Under the pieces are notes generated by a model. That model was not told the origin of the DNA. It made no database searches and worked only from the letters and a program-made list of their open reading frames with translations. This document shows, piece by piece, positions 48,062-58,281 of a DNA stretch of 64,000 bases. Source of the stretch: Symbiodinium natans (lineage: Eukaryota; Sar; Dinophyceae; Suessiales; Symbiodiniaceae); NCBI GenBank assembly GCA_905221605.1, contig CAJNDS010002100.1, positions 263,501 through 327,500 of the forward strand. Direction: 5' to 3'. The stretch's first letter is position 1; the number at the start of each line of letters is the position of its first letter. The translations under genes were made by a program, and so were the position numbers.

Positions 48062-48115
48062 ACGGACGTCACCTTCAACGTGGCGGTGGCGGCCGCGTCT
48101 TCGGGTCAGAGGCGG
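48062..48115 (+). CDS. PPR-like exon, A helix
   Basis: TDVTFNVAVAAASSGQRR matches DVTFN.A(V/I).A of a PPR A helix. It ends at GAGGCG|GTTTAGGG, so the array supplies the GT donor. Confidence 0.5.
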
Positions 48116-48170
48116 TTTAGGGTTTAGGGTTTAGGGTTTAGGGTTTAGGGTTTAGGGTTTAGGGTTTAGG
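48116..48170 (+). repeat. Telomeric array, TTTAGGG orientation
   Basis: About 8 pure units immediately after the exon-like segment. Confidence 0.95.
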
Positions 48171-49266
48171 AATATTGTCATGGAATCTCCAACCCTTGAG
48201 GCCCTTAAGGGTTCAACGGTTGAGGGTTGTTTCTTGGGGTTTAGAGGGTTTCAGTTTCAGGCCTCAGGGGATTCAGGTCGAGGGGTTGGATCATCAACCC
48301 AGCTCTCTGTCGACACCGGCACCTTACACCGAGACCCCAAGCTCGAGAAAGCACCGCGAGCGCTCAAGACATACCTTCATTGAGCCATACATAGTTTAAG
48401 CTTCATTCCCAAAGTGACCAACTCTGGAAAATTTGGCTGCAAGCGCTACAAGCCCTATGACTCTCAAGCCATATCCCTTCGGGGTGTTTGTCGCTTCTTT
48501 GGTTTTACTTCAGCGCAGCAAGAAAGCCCACAAGCAACCCGAAATAAGCCCTCTCTACGTTCCGAACCCTAATCTCCAGGGCCTGGCGCCCTGCAAGCCC
48601 CAAGCCCGGAGCCCTACACTCTAGAACCCGATAAACCCTTGAACCCTATGAGCTCCAGAGCCCTACAAGCCCCCGCACCCCTAGACCCTAAACTCTAGAA
48701 CTCGAAGCCCTAAACCCTAAACTCTAGAAGGCTAAGCCCTAAACCCCCACTCCAGAACTTTAACCCTAAACCCTCAACTCCACAACCCTGATCTCTTAAC
48801 CCTAAACCCCAAACCCTGAACCCTAAACCCTACCCTGATCCACTGCAGGCTTTTGCCATGTCAAGGCGATTCCACAGACAGAATCGCTAATTCTACCAAT
48901 TAGTAATTTTATTCTGTAGTTCAGTCTCCAAGTGGATGCTTCGAGATCGTCCGAGTGATTGTTTGCATAAACCCTAAACCCCAAACCCTAAACCCTAAGC
49001 CCTCTAGAACCCTATCCCTCAACCCTGAACACTAAAGGCCCCAAAGCCCCAAGCCTGGGAGTCCACAACCCTAAACCCTAAACCCCAAACCCTAAGCCCT
49101 ACGCCCCAAGCTCCAAACCCCAAACCCTAAACCCTACACCCTAAGCCCTAAGCCCTACGCCCTTAGCCCTAAACCTGAGCTCCAAACGCCCTAAAGCCCC
49201 CAGCTCCAGAAGCTCTAAGCCCTGAGCCCTGAAACTCCAACAGCCCTAAACGTACCCCTAAGAAGC
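48171..49266. other. Degenerate CCCTAAA-rich sequence, no gene
   Basis: Scattered CCCTAAA, CCCTAAG, CTCTAGA and CCCCAAG units over about 1.1 kb; 48180-48400 is unique with short frames only. Confidence 0.5.
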
Positions 49267-49320
49267 CCCTAAACCCTAAACCCTAAACCCTAAACCCTAA
49301 ACCCTGAAAGCCCTACCCCC

Positions 49321-49422
49321 AGGTGGGCCCTGGCCCTGCGCCTGGCGCTGGCCGCCACCCGTGGCGCCAACGCCGCCCTCCAGGCGCTGCGCGACGCTTG
49401 GAGGAGGGCGCTGGCGAGGACC
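49321..49422 (+). CDS. PPR-like exon, B-A-B helices
   Basis: RWALALRLALAATRGANAAL then QALRDAWRRALARTG: two (R)W..AL helices around an A-like NAAL segment. CCCCCAG|GTGG is the likely acceptor side; CTGG|GTTTAGGG the donor side. C-left, G-right telomeric flanks. Confidence 0.5.
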
Positions 49423-49428
49423 GGGCTG

Positions 49429-49616
49429 GGTTTAGGGTTTAGGGTTTAGGGTTTAGGGTTTAGGGTTTAGGGTTTAGGGTTTAGGGTTTAGGGTTTAGGG
49501 TTTAGGGTTTAGGGTTTAGGGTTCAGGGTTCAGGGTTCAGGGTTTAGGGTTGAGGGTTTAGGGTTTGTGGTTTAGGGTTTAGGGTATGGGGTTTAGGGTT
49601 TAGGGTTTAGGGTTTA
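49429..49616 (+). repeat. Telomeric array, TTTAGGG orientation
   Basis: About 27 units with TTCAGGG and TTGAGGG variants. Confidence 0.98.
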
Positions 49617-50801
49617 TATAGTACTATTCGCAGAGTAGAGTAAGAGAATAGTGGAATAGTCGAAGAATAGAATAGTCGAAGATAGGAACAAGAAGAACTG
49701 AATAATACAATCATAGATTAATAGATTAATCTGAGAATGGAATGAACGTTAGAATGTTAGAATGATAGAGTAGTAGAAGAACACAAGATTATGATAAGAC
49801 AATAAGGCTCCGGATGAAGTTCAGGTTTTCGGTTTCGAAGAACCTTTGCCCATGTAGGCGTTCTGTGTAGGCTTCACGATCGCGTGCTTGGAAAGCGGTG
49901 CCAGGAAAGCCTATGCTATGACCATATATTAAGACTCTCCACCCCACTACCAGGAGAAGAACTGCCATTTAGGGTTTAGGGTTTAAGATTCAGGGCTTAG
50001 GGTTACAAGCAAGACAGCATACCCTTTCTGATTAACTCGGCTCCTATATTACCCTTAGCCCTCATCCCCCAAAACCGAAACTTGATAAACCCTCAAACCT
50101 TCAAACCCTCCAACCCTCCAACCCTTCAACCCTCAAACCCTCAAACCGCCCAAACCCTAATACCCTCAAGCCCTAGAAGCCTATGACTCCAAAACCCCCA
50201 CCCCCCCCCTCGCCCCCCTTAAAAACCCAGACGGAGAGGCTGGCGTTGATGCCGGCGTGCGGCGTGCTAGCGGACTGCATCAGCCCCTGGGACTTCGGGT
50301 CCACCCAGATCGTCCAAAATGGGGGGGGGGGGGGTTTCCAACAATGTGGGGGTGCCCCTGTTGGCGCTTTTTTAAAAGGATGCTGTCTTTTTTTGGGTAT
50401 GTTTTGGGGTACCCCATCTTCGGAAATCCCCAAATAGCCAAGGACTCGAACATAACAGCTTAGCAATTTATGAATGAAGGGATCGAATACTATAGTCGTA
50501 GAGAAGACTACAATAACATAGCAATGCCCTAAAATACCAAGAGTCTTTAGGCCTTTAGAGAGGCTTCTTGGAGTTAGGGTTTGGGTTTTGGAATACTATG
50601 CGTTACTACTGTTTTGGTTCTGGGTTCCAATCTTCTTCCAGGGTTTACTCCTTACTCCAAAGTAGGGGCATGTTTGGGGGGGAGGGGGCCGAGCTCGCGC
50701 TCGTTTCGTTGATGGGCAGGCATGTCGCTCAGGAAGCGGTCTCCAAGTGCCAAGTGCCACATGTTCGAAGCAAGTAAGAGTAAAGAGTAAGAGAGAAAGA
50801 A
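49617..50801. other. A-rich GAATAG-type repeat, then unique sequence
   Basis: 49617-49805 holds degenerate GAATAG and AGAATG motifs. 50080-50160 is CCCTCAA units. A G14 run lies near 50321. A short (GTAAGAG)-like repeat lies at 50770-50800. No gene. Confidence 0.5.
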
Positions 50802-50996
50802 GCCCCTAAACCCTAAACCCTAAGCCCTAAACCCTAAAGCCTAAACCCCAAACCTTGAACCGCAGACCCTAAACCCTAAGCCCAGGAGAAGCGAGTCGGG
50901 GGGGGGGGGGGGGGGGCAGCGCCGAAAGGCTGGCAGCAATGTGGGGCAAGGTCAGGCCCACCCCCCTCCAGCCCCCACCATGGGGGTTGAAATTCC

Positions 50997-51203
50997 CCAA
51001 ACCCTAAACCCTAAACCCTAAACCCTAAACCCTAAACCCTAAACCCTAAACCCTAAACCCTAAACCCTAAACCCTAAACCCTAAACCCTAAACCCTAAAC
51101 CCTAAACCCTAGACCCTAGACCCTAGACCCTAGACCCTAAACCCTAAGCCCTAAACCCTAAACCCTCAACCCCAAACCCTAACCTTGAACCCGAAACCCT
51201 AAA
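50997..51203 (-). repeat. Telomeric array, CCCTAAA orientation
   Basis: About 29 units, with a run of CCCTAGA variants at 51108-51140. Confidence 0.97.
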
Positions 51204-51424
51204 GGATCATATGGGCAGTTCTCAAAGTTATGATCCCTTCTTGTGTGCCCTAAATAAGTAGGGCCCATTATAAAAGGACCCTGACTTAGAGATGTCACCA
51301 TCTGTGGCTCAGAGGTTTTTGAAGGCTAAAGAATATCGCCCAAGATCATGATAAAGATTTTTAGCTTTTGGGTGTAATTCAGCTCCTCAATTTGGGTCTC
51401 AGCGGGTACGGGTTCAGACCAGGT

Positions 51425-51514
51425 TACTTGAGGTTCATGGGTAGTTCTAAGTAGAGTTATAGGTAACTTTTCCTATAACCCCCCCACTTATGACTGCCCA
51501 TGAGCCTCCGAGTG
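51425..51514. mobile_element. MITE-like element, family 1
   Basis: TACTTGAGGTTCATGGGTAG is inverted as TGCCCATGAGCCTCCGAGT. The interior is short and AT-rich. Confidence 0.7.
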
Positions 51515-51519
51515 GGATC

Positions 51520-51912
51520 CCTAAACCCTAAACCCTAAGCCCTAAACCCCCTAAGCCCTCAGCCCTAAGCTCTAAACCCCAAAACCCTAAACCCTGAGCC
51601 CTAAGCTCTAAACCCAAACACCCTAAACCCTGAGCCCTAAACCCTAAACCCCAAAACCCTAAACCCCAAGCCCTAAACCCTAAACCCCAAAACCCTAAAC
51701 CCCCAGCGCTAAACCCTAAACCCCAAGCCCTAAACCCTAAACCCTAAACCCTAAACCCTAAACCCTAAACCCTAAACCCTAAACCCTAAACCCTAAACCC
51801 TAAACCCTAAACCCTAAACCCTAAACCCTAAACCCTGAACCCTAAACCCTGAACCCTAAACCCTAAACCCCAAAACCCTAAACCCCAAGCCCAAAACCCC
51901 AAGCCTTAAACC
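51520..51912 (-). repeat. Telomeric array, CCCTAAA orientation
   Basis: About 56 units, with mixed CCCTAAG, CCCTGAG and CCCCAAAA units at both ends and a pure core. It ends AAACCCAG, which forms the acceptor-like border of the next exon. Confidence 0.97.
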
Positions 51913-51914
51913 CA

Positions 51915-52004
51915 GGTTTCAACTCGCTGCTGGCGGCCCTGGGCTTGGATGGGCGGTGGCGCTGGGCCCTGGCCTGCGCGGGGCAGATGCCGCCGGGAGC
52001 CCAG
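51915..52004 (+). CDS. PPR-like exon, A plus B helix
   Basis: GFNSLLAALGLDGRWRWALA then CAGQMPPGAQ. FNSLL.AL....RW.WAL....(Q)M is a full PPR A-B repeat. Preceded by CCCAG|G directly at the end of a CCCTAAA array. Confidence 0.55.
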
Positions 52005-52055
52005 GGAATCGCTGCCAGTCCTAAGCTCCTTTTAGTAGGGTTCGGGTTTAGGGTT

Positions 52056-52135
52056 CAGCAGCTCCGGATCGAGCAGATTTACGGCTCGGATATAACACCC
52101 ACCCACCCAGAGAATCCCATAACATTAAGAAACCA
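52056..52135 (+). other. Leader shared with the 18.4-kb satellite
   Basis: TTTAGGGTTCAGCAGCTCCG, CCCACCCACCCAGAGAATCC and ATAACATTAAGAAA match 18349-18450. Placed directly before the 21-bp satellite. Confidence 0.75.
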
Positions 52136-52175
52136 AAAAGTATCTTCGTACAAAAGTTGGGGTGCCCACGTGCCT

Positions 52176-52942
52176 TGCCCACGATTTTTTGTGCCTTGCC
52201 CACGAACTTTTGTGCCTTGCCCACGAAGTTTTGTGCCTTGCCCACCAATTTTTGTGCCTTGCCCAGAAATTCTGTGCCTTGCCCACCAAATTTTTGTGCA
52301 TTGCCCACGGAATTTTGGTGCCTTGCCCACCAATTTTTGTGCCTTGCCCACGAATTTTGGCGCCTTGCCGACGATTTTTTGTGCCTTGCCACCAATTTGT
52401 GTGCCCGAAAAGTCGTGGCCACGAATTTTTGTGCCTTGCCGGGCGGGGGGGGGGGGGCTGGGGGGGGTGGGGGCGGGCTGGGGCGGGGTGGGGTGGGTGG
52501 GGGGGGTTTGTGCCTTGCCCACGAATTTTTGTGCCTTGCCCACGAATTTCGGTGCCTTGCCCACGAATTTTTGTGCCTTGCCCACGAATTTTGATGAATT
52601 TTGGTGCCTTGCCCACGAATTTTTGTGCCTTGCCCATGAAACTTTGGTGCCTTGCCCACGAGTTTTTGTGCCTGGCCCCCAATTTGTGTGCCCGAAAATT
52701 CGTGGGCAAGGCACAAAATTTCGTGGGCAAAGGCACAAATATTCGTGGGCAAGGCACAAGATTCGTGGGCAAGGCACAAAATTCGTGGACAAGGCACATT
52801 TTGGGGTTTTAAGCCTTGCCCAAGGGCCCAAAAATCCGAAACGTGCCTTGCCCACGAATTTTTGTGCCTGGCCCACGAATTTTTGTACCTTGCCCACGAA
52901 ATCTTGTGCCTTGCCCACGAATTTTTGTGCCTTTGCCCACGA
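52176..52942. repeat. Strand-switching 21-bp satellite (GTGCCTTGCCCACGAATTTT)
   Basis: About 20 direct units run to 52680, then about five inverted units (CGTGGGCAAGGCACAAA) at 52695-52800, then four or five direct units to 52942. A G-rich insert interrupts it at 52441-52507. Inverted arms can form long hairpins. Long frames on both strands (up to 429 codons) are artefacts of the repeat. Confidence 0.97.
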
Positions 52943-52951
52943 AACCCATTA

Positions 52952-52956
<5 letters not shown>

Positions 52957-52983
<27 letters not shown>
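52957..52983. repeat. (TA)n microsatellite
   Basis: About 13 TA dinucleotides between two satellite blocks. Confidence 0.97.
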
Positions 52984-53139
52984 GGTACCCCCCCAAAGAT
53001 CTACCGTTTCCCACCTTTTTTCAACAATGAAACAAAATCCGTCTGCTTCATAGTGAATTTTCGCAATGCAATAAAATCCGTCTGCCTCACAATGATAATG
53101 CCCACGACGACATTCAGAACTCTCTGCAAAGATTTCGAA

Positions 53140-53770
53140 AGCCGGCCGTTTCAATTGAAACGTTTCTGTTTCAATTGAAACGGCCGGGATCCAAGATCCA
53201 AGATCCAAGATTTCACAGGACTCTTGCCGAGGCATCTTGCAATCCCATATCTTGGATTCTGCCCGTTTCAATTGACATGTTTCCGTTTCAATTGAAACGG
53301 CCGGTTTTGGATTTAGGATTCCAAGATGCCTCGGCAAGAATCCTGGGAAATCTTGGATCTTGGATCTTGGATCCCGGCCGTTTCAATTGAAACGTTTCCG
53401 TTTCAATTGAAACGGCCGGGATCCAAGATCCAAGATCCAAGATTTCCCAGGACTCTTGCCGAGGCATCTTGGAATCCCATATCCTGGATTCTGCCCGTTT
53501 CAATTGACATATTTCCGTTTCAATTGAAACGGCCGGTTTTGGATTTAGGATTCCAAGATGCCTCGGCAAGAGTCCTGGGAAATCTTAGATCTTGGATCTT
53601 GGATCCCGGCCGTTTCAATTGAAACGGAAATGTTTCAATTGAAACGGCCGGTTTTCGAGATCTAGGATTCCAAGATGCCTCAGCAAGAGTTCAGGGAAAT
53701 CTTAGATCTTGGATCTTGGATCCCGGCCGTTTCAATTGAAACGGAAACGTTTCAATTGTTGAACTTCAAA
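53140..53770. repeat. Satellite of 18-bp palindromes in a 232-bp unit
   Basis: Perfect palindrome CCGTTTCAATTGAAACGG and close forms occur about nine times plus partial copies, often in pairs about 20 bp apart. The larger unit (GGCCGGGATCC starts at 53183 and about 53415) has a period of about 232 bp. It contains the inverted pair ACTCTTGCCGAGGCATCTTG and CAAGATGCCTCGGCAAGAGT and runs of GATCCAA. Everything can fold into nested hairpins. Confidence 0.95.
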
Positions 53771-53879
53771 ACTCCGGGTTCCAGGATTCAAGATCCCGTG
53801 GAAACTTTTCCTGCAATCTTGAATCTTGAATCTTGGATCCCGGAGTTTTGAAGCTCAAAACTCTAGATTGAAGTTCAAA

Positions 53880-55130
53880 ACTCACGGAACCCCATAGGGC
53901 TAAGGTTTGAAGGTTTAGGGCTTCAGGTTGAGGCATTAGAACCTGAGCCGGCAATTAAAACTAAACCCTTAACCTTTAAACCCTATAGGGTTAAGGTGTT
54001 AAGGTTTAGGGTTTACGATTTAGGCATTCAAACTTGAGCCGGTAGTTCAGCCTAAACTCTCGACCTTTAAACCCTATAGGGTTAAGGTTTCAAGGCTTAG
54101 GGCTCAAGATTTAGTCATTTAAAGCTAAGCCCATAGAGTTTAAACCTCAAGGGTTTAAGGTTTATAGGTATGAAAACATGAACCCTAAACCCTCTAGGGG
54201 TCTAAAAGGTTCAAGGGTGTTCAGCCCACAGGCGCTGAAGGTATAAATGCCCAGACCTTGGGTACATCAGGTTTAGGCATTGAAACCTTGAAGCCCTATA
54301 AGGGTTTTTAAAGGTTTAAGGTCTGGGGATTGAAACCTAGGTTTGGGCATTCAAACTGGTTTAAGCCTTAATCCCTGTAGGGCTAGGTATTTAAACCGAA
54401 TAGCTTACCTTGAAACGCTATAGGTTTAAAGGTTGAGGTTCAAAACCTTTAAGCCTCTGGGGTTTAAAGGTTTAGGTTTTTGCAGAGTTTGTCTACCCTA
54501 TTCGGGGTAGCCCTATAGGGTTTTAACCCTATAGGGGTTCAAGGTTCAGGGTTTAAGAGGGCATTGCAACAACCCAACCCTAAACCCTCAGGGATTGAAC
54601 CCCTTTACTGTTATCCTTAAGCCTTAAAGCATATAGGGCTTAGGGTTATAACGCTGAAGAACCCTCAGGGATTTAACCCCTTTACTGCTTTCCTTAAGGC
54701 TGAAAGCATGAACGGTTTAGGGTTATAACGCTGAAGAACCCTCAGGGGTTTAACCCCTTTACTGTTTTCCTTAAGCCTTAAGGCATATAGGGTGTAGGGT
54801 TATCAAGTTATCACGCTGAAGGTATAAATGCCCAGACCTTAGGTACATCAGGCTTAGGCATTAAAACCTTTAAGCCCTATAAGGTTGTTAAAGGTTTAAG
54901 GTCAAGCCTTAAACCCTATAGGGCCCTAGAGGGTTACGGTTTTTTCAGGGTTTATCAACCCTAAACGCTATGAGGGGTTAAAGGTTTAGGGTTGAAGGTT
55001 CAGGGCATTGTAAAAACATAACCCTAAACCCTCAGGGATTGAACCACTTTACTGTTTTCCTTAAGCCTTCAGGCATACAGAGTTTAGGGTTATAACGCTA
55101 AAATCTATAGGATTAGCACCTTATACCCCT
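53880..55130. repeat. Complex repeat built on CCCTATAGGG palindromes
   Basis: AAACCCTATAGGGTTAAGGTTT recurs with spacers. CTCAGGGATTGAACC..CTTTACTGTT.TCCTTAAG-type units occur at about 54583, 54660, 54730 and 55025. CGCTGAAGGTATAAATGCCC occurs at about 54234 and 54818. CCCTATAGGG reads as a telomeric repeat meeting its own complement. No gene. Confidence 0.85.
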
Positions 55131-55577
55131 ACATATTGAAGGCCTTGAGGCCTAAATCCTAAACGTAAATCCCATAGAGTTCTGCCTATGTTTGTAGGCC
55201 TCGCCTCCTGTGGAAATGCAAAGGAAAAGTAGAATAAGTACCCACTGCATGTATGTATATAGGGTATATGTATTGCATATCAAATACAGATAATGGAGAT
55301 CCTCGAACCATAAGACTAGGAAGTATTCGAGCGCAAAAGGTGATGCGGAAAAATCATGTACTGTAAGCCCCAGGGACGCGAGAATACTATGAGCAAAGAC
55401 CTTTTCACTATTTCCCTCTTAATTGCCGGTTCGGTGTCTTGGGTCGGTGCAGGATCGGTTAGCTATTGTTACGAGGGACTAGATCGGAAGGGATTCTGGA
55501 CAGTAAAAGCATTAAAAAAGGGTAGATCTCTGGGGGGGGGGGGGGGGAAGCATATATATATATATATAGAAAGAGAG
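55131..55577. other. Unique AT-rich sequence, no gene seen
   Basis: Contains a 75-codon frame at 55356 without features, a G16 run near 55532 and a (TA)7 near 55553. Confidence 0.45.
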
Positions 55578-55706
55578 GTTTAGGGTTTAGGGTTTAGGGT
55601 TTAGGGTTTAGGGTTTAGGGTTTAGGGTTTTGGGTTTTGGGTTTTGGGTTTTGGGTTTTGGGTTTTGGGAACCCTCAACCCTAAACCCTAAACCCTAAAC
55701 CCCATA
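55578..55706. repeat. Head-to-head telomeric arrays (TTTAGGG/TTTTGGG then CCCTAAA)
   Basis: About seven TTTAGGG units pass into six TTTTGGG units, then GGGAACCCTCAACCC and four CCCTAAA units. The orientation switch occurs at about 55670 with no spacer. Confidence 0.95.
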
Positions 55707-55754
55707 AATACTAATAAGCTTATAGCCCCGCATAATATTATAAATAAGGGGTGA

Positions 55755-56170
55755 AAAGTGTGCGTTTATAATAATGTTGCACCCGCAATATACTAGGGGG
55801 ACGCTAGTATGAAAAGTTTTTCGGCTATTCAGGATCTTGGCCCTTTGTTTTGGGGGTCCGCTATAATGTAAAGTTTTCGGGCCGTGACTGTTTTTGTAAA
55901 TGGTTTTTGAGGTCCAAGTTCTTAGTTTGAGATCTGGTTCCCCTCCTGACCCCTTCCCTGCCTGACTGTTTGGGTTTTTTTTTTATTCAGGGGCCTCGAC
56001 TGTTTGGGGGGGGGGAGGGCGGGGGTTACAGTATTAAAGCAGGTCCAACATGACTATCACGCGAGTTCGTGCTTCCATTAGAACTCGCTTATAAGAATAT
56101 GCACGCTTCGTTCTTCTTTCCCATGCACCTATTAGTAGTATTATAATAAGGCAAGTTTACGCACGCTTTC
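55755..56170. mobile_element. Possible inverted-repeat element
   Basis: GAAAAGTGTGCGTTTATAATAA at the left resembles the complement of TTATAATAAGG...TTTACGCACGCTTTC at the right. Imperfect; may be chance or an old element. Confidence 0.3.
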
Positions 56171-56828
56171 TACCCTAAACGCTAAACCCCAAACTCTAAA
56201 CCCTAAACCCTAAACCCTGAAACCTAAACCCTAAACCCCAAATCCTAAACCCTAGACCCTAAACCCCAAAGCCCAAACCCCAAACCCCAAACCTACCATT
56301 TGCTTACGAACCCCCGACAAAGAAGCATCTTCTTCCTTATAGGTCATTGTTTATTCTTTTGGGGGGGGGGGTTTCTTAAGCAAAGAGCAGGTTTGGGTTT
56401 TAGGGCTGAGGGTTTAGGGTTTGGATTCCTAGGATTGATTTGGAATAGATTGTAACGCTTTGTGGGCCCTAATCCCTTTGTAGCCCTATTAACCCATGGA
56501 AGTTGTTAAACCCACCCCAGATTTCCCAGAGAACCAAGTACCTCTTCATAGACAGCTCTTAATAAGGATTATAGTACCCGCCAATATAATCCCTATTCAG
56601 GACTGTTGGACAAAGGGGGCAACATCCCAACATAAGCCCTACTCGAGGGACAACACGCACACACAGCTCAATCCCAACCCTACACCCCAAACCGCCTGGA
56701 AAGCTGTTGCTTTGGCAAGCCTTACCCTCTGAAAATACCGGGTTGAAGCAGGGGGGGCTTGCGACCTTCCTTGTTCGTAGGAGACTTGCCCTGCATGCGA
56801 TGCGAAATCTATCGAAGAACAAAGCCCT

Positions 56829-56944
56829 TGGCCCAATAAGAACCCAGAGAGCCCAAAACCCTTCAATTAAGCAATATTTCCTAAAACCATGTGGAAATCC
56901 TTAGTATGATTTAAGGACTATTCCTTGATTAAGGGGTATTGGGC
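56829..56944. mobile_element. MITE-like element, family 4
   Basis: GGCCCAATAAGAACCCAGAG at the left and GGGGTATTGGGCC at the right, with GATTTAAGGACTATTCCTTGATTAAG inside. The PPR-like exon starts 5 bp after it. Confidence 0.6.
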
Positions 56945-56948
56945 CGTT

Positions 56949-57050
56949 TGGGAACTGCAGAGGCGGCATGAGCTGAGTCCAGACGAGCTGACGCTGGGAG
57001 CGTGCATCAGCGCCTGCGCCGTGTGCTGCGGACCCGAGGGCGCCAGGGCT
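56949..57050 (+). CDS. PPR-like exon, B-linker-A helices
   Basis: WELQRRHELSPDELTLGACI then SACAVCCGPEGARA and a TAG. P(D)E.T.GA.ISAC is a strong PPR A-helix match; the W....... start is a B-helix end. If real, it is the last recognised exon of the series, and the TAG may be its stop or intronic. Confidence 0.55.
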
Positions 57051-57101
57051 TAGCAAAGCCCCAAGCCCTCAAACCGTCTAAACCCCAAGCCCTGCACCGC
57101 A

Positions 57102-57195
57102 TCAACCCTAAGCCCTAAACCCTAAACCCTAAGCCCTAAGCCCTAAACCCTAAACCCTAAACCCTAAACCCTAAACCCTAAACCCTAAACCCTCG
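57102..57195 (-). repeat. Telomeric array, CCCTAAA orientation
   Basis: About 13 units with CCCTAAG variants. Confidence 0.95.
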
Positions 57196-57744
57196 ACCCC
57201 CTAACCTGTCAACCCTCCGTCCTAAGCTACACATCCGAAGCCCTTACAGTAGCTCGTCAGGCCCGATGGAGTCGCCTAGGGTTCAGGTCTTAGGGCTTTG
57301 TTGGGATTTTAGGGTTGAGGGTTTAGGTTTTAGGGGCTTGAACAGGATTTTAGGGTTTAGGGTTTTTAGGTTCTAGGGCTTAAATGGGACTTACGGGTTT
57401 CGGGTTTTATGACACACTGCGTCGACTCCTGTTTCACTCGCGCCAGACTCAGGCCAAACATGCCTTGCAACGGTTTGGCAAGGAGCAAAATGCCCGCCAC
57501 CGGAGCCATGTGCTGCCTGCTGGCGGTCACACTTTAGGGTTTTAGGGTTTAGGGTGTAGGGTTTAGGGTTTAGGCATTGAATTTTGTCTTGAGATACTCA
57601 CTGATAGTCTTTCTTGCCTCAAGTATGTGCGGGGATGCTGCTCGGATGTACCTGCTACATTCGCTTTGCACTGCACGTGTATCACGTCATACCATGTCTA
57701 GCGCCGCAAGGAGCTACGCAGTATCTTGAAGTGGGCCTGAAGCA
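57196..57744. other. Upstream region of the 178-residue ORF
   Basis: Degenerate TTTAGGG units at about 57330-57575 and unique sequence. A short frame near 57440-57535 (GAMCCLLAV) is exon-like but unassigned. No promoter motif recognised. Confidence 0.4.
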
Positions 57745-58281
57745 ATGGCGGCAAAGGAGCCAGAGCTCTTGATAAGAGCTAAAACCTTCGACCAGATCGA
57801 CGGCATTGCGGCGAAATGCGTGGCCCTTGGCGTGCCCACCACCTGTGAGCTGGTCGTCGAGATCGCTGATGATCACGATGCCCGGCTGTCGTATCGCCCG
57901 CCACTGTCTGAGCAGGTGCCCGGCTCAAGAAGTGCAACACACCAGGGCTTTCGTCTCAGAGACGGACAGGATCAATTCTGCACATGCGATCTGGACCAGC
58001 GCCACAAAAGCCAGTTCGACTTGATGCGAGAAAGGAGCTGCCAGCAGGCCCAGGAGCGTTGGCTGGAGGTAACAAAGCTCTACAACCAGCTGGTAGAGAG
58101 CGGCGTCTTCCACCACGAGGCCTACAGTGTGCCGGGCGCTGGTGTCCCGCCGGAAGGGTTCGCGACGGACGCCGTGATGCTCGAAGCACGGGCGATGGAG
58201 GCAGACCTGACGATGTGTTACTGCAACCTTGGGGGCTGGCAGGACCGCATGAGAGAGATCCGCAGGAAGTATGGACTTTGA
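57745..58281 (+). CDS. Uncharacterised 178-residue soluble protein
   Basis: An intronless frame from ATG (AGCAATGGCG) to TGA. It begins MAAKEPELLIRAKTFDQIDG then IAAKCVALGVPTTCELVVEI. The alternating acidic/hydrophobic pattern resembles small alpha/beta proteins; I noted faint similarity of the AKCVALGVPT stretch to peptidyl-tRNA hydrolase 2 but the DAG.TQ signature is missing, so I do not assign it. The middle has CTCDLDQR, the C-terminal half is helical with several Cys/Met (TMCYCNLGGWQDRMREIRRK). No signal peptide or TM segment. Shadow frames overlap on both strands, but this one has the most protein-like composition and a clean start and stop. Flanks lack close telomeric arrays. Confidence 0.6.
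   Translation: MAAKEPELLIRAKTFDQIDGIAAKCVALGVPTTCELVVEIADDHDARLSYRPPLSEQVPGSRSATHQGFRLRDGQDQFCTCDLDQRHKSQFDLMRERSCQQAQERWLEVTKLYNQLVESGVFHHEAYSVPGAGVPPEGFATDAVMLEARAMEADLTMCYCNLGGWQDRMREIRRKYGL

Noticed and set aside
52048-53337. 429-, 335- and 279-codon frames on both strands
   Set aside because: They translate the 21-bp satellite and its inverted block; the frames continue through the (TA)n and palindromic repeats.
53140-53770. GTTTCAATTGAAAC repeats looked like a CRISPR array
   Set aside because: The repeats are short perfect palindromes with unequal, repetitive spacers that are themselves repeated and inverted. There are no cas genes and the context is eukaryotic.
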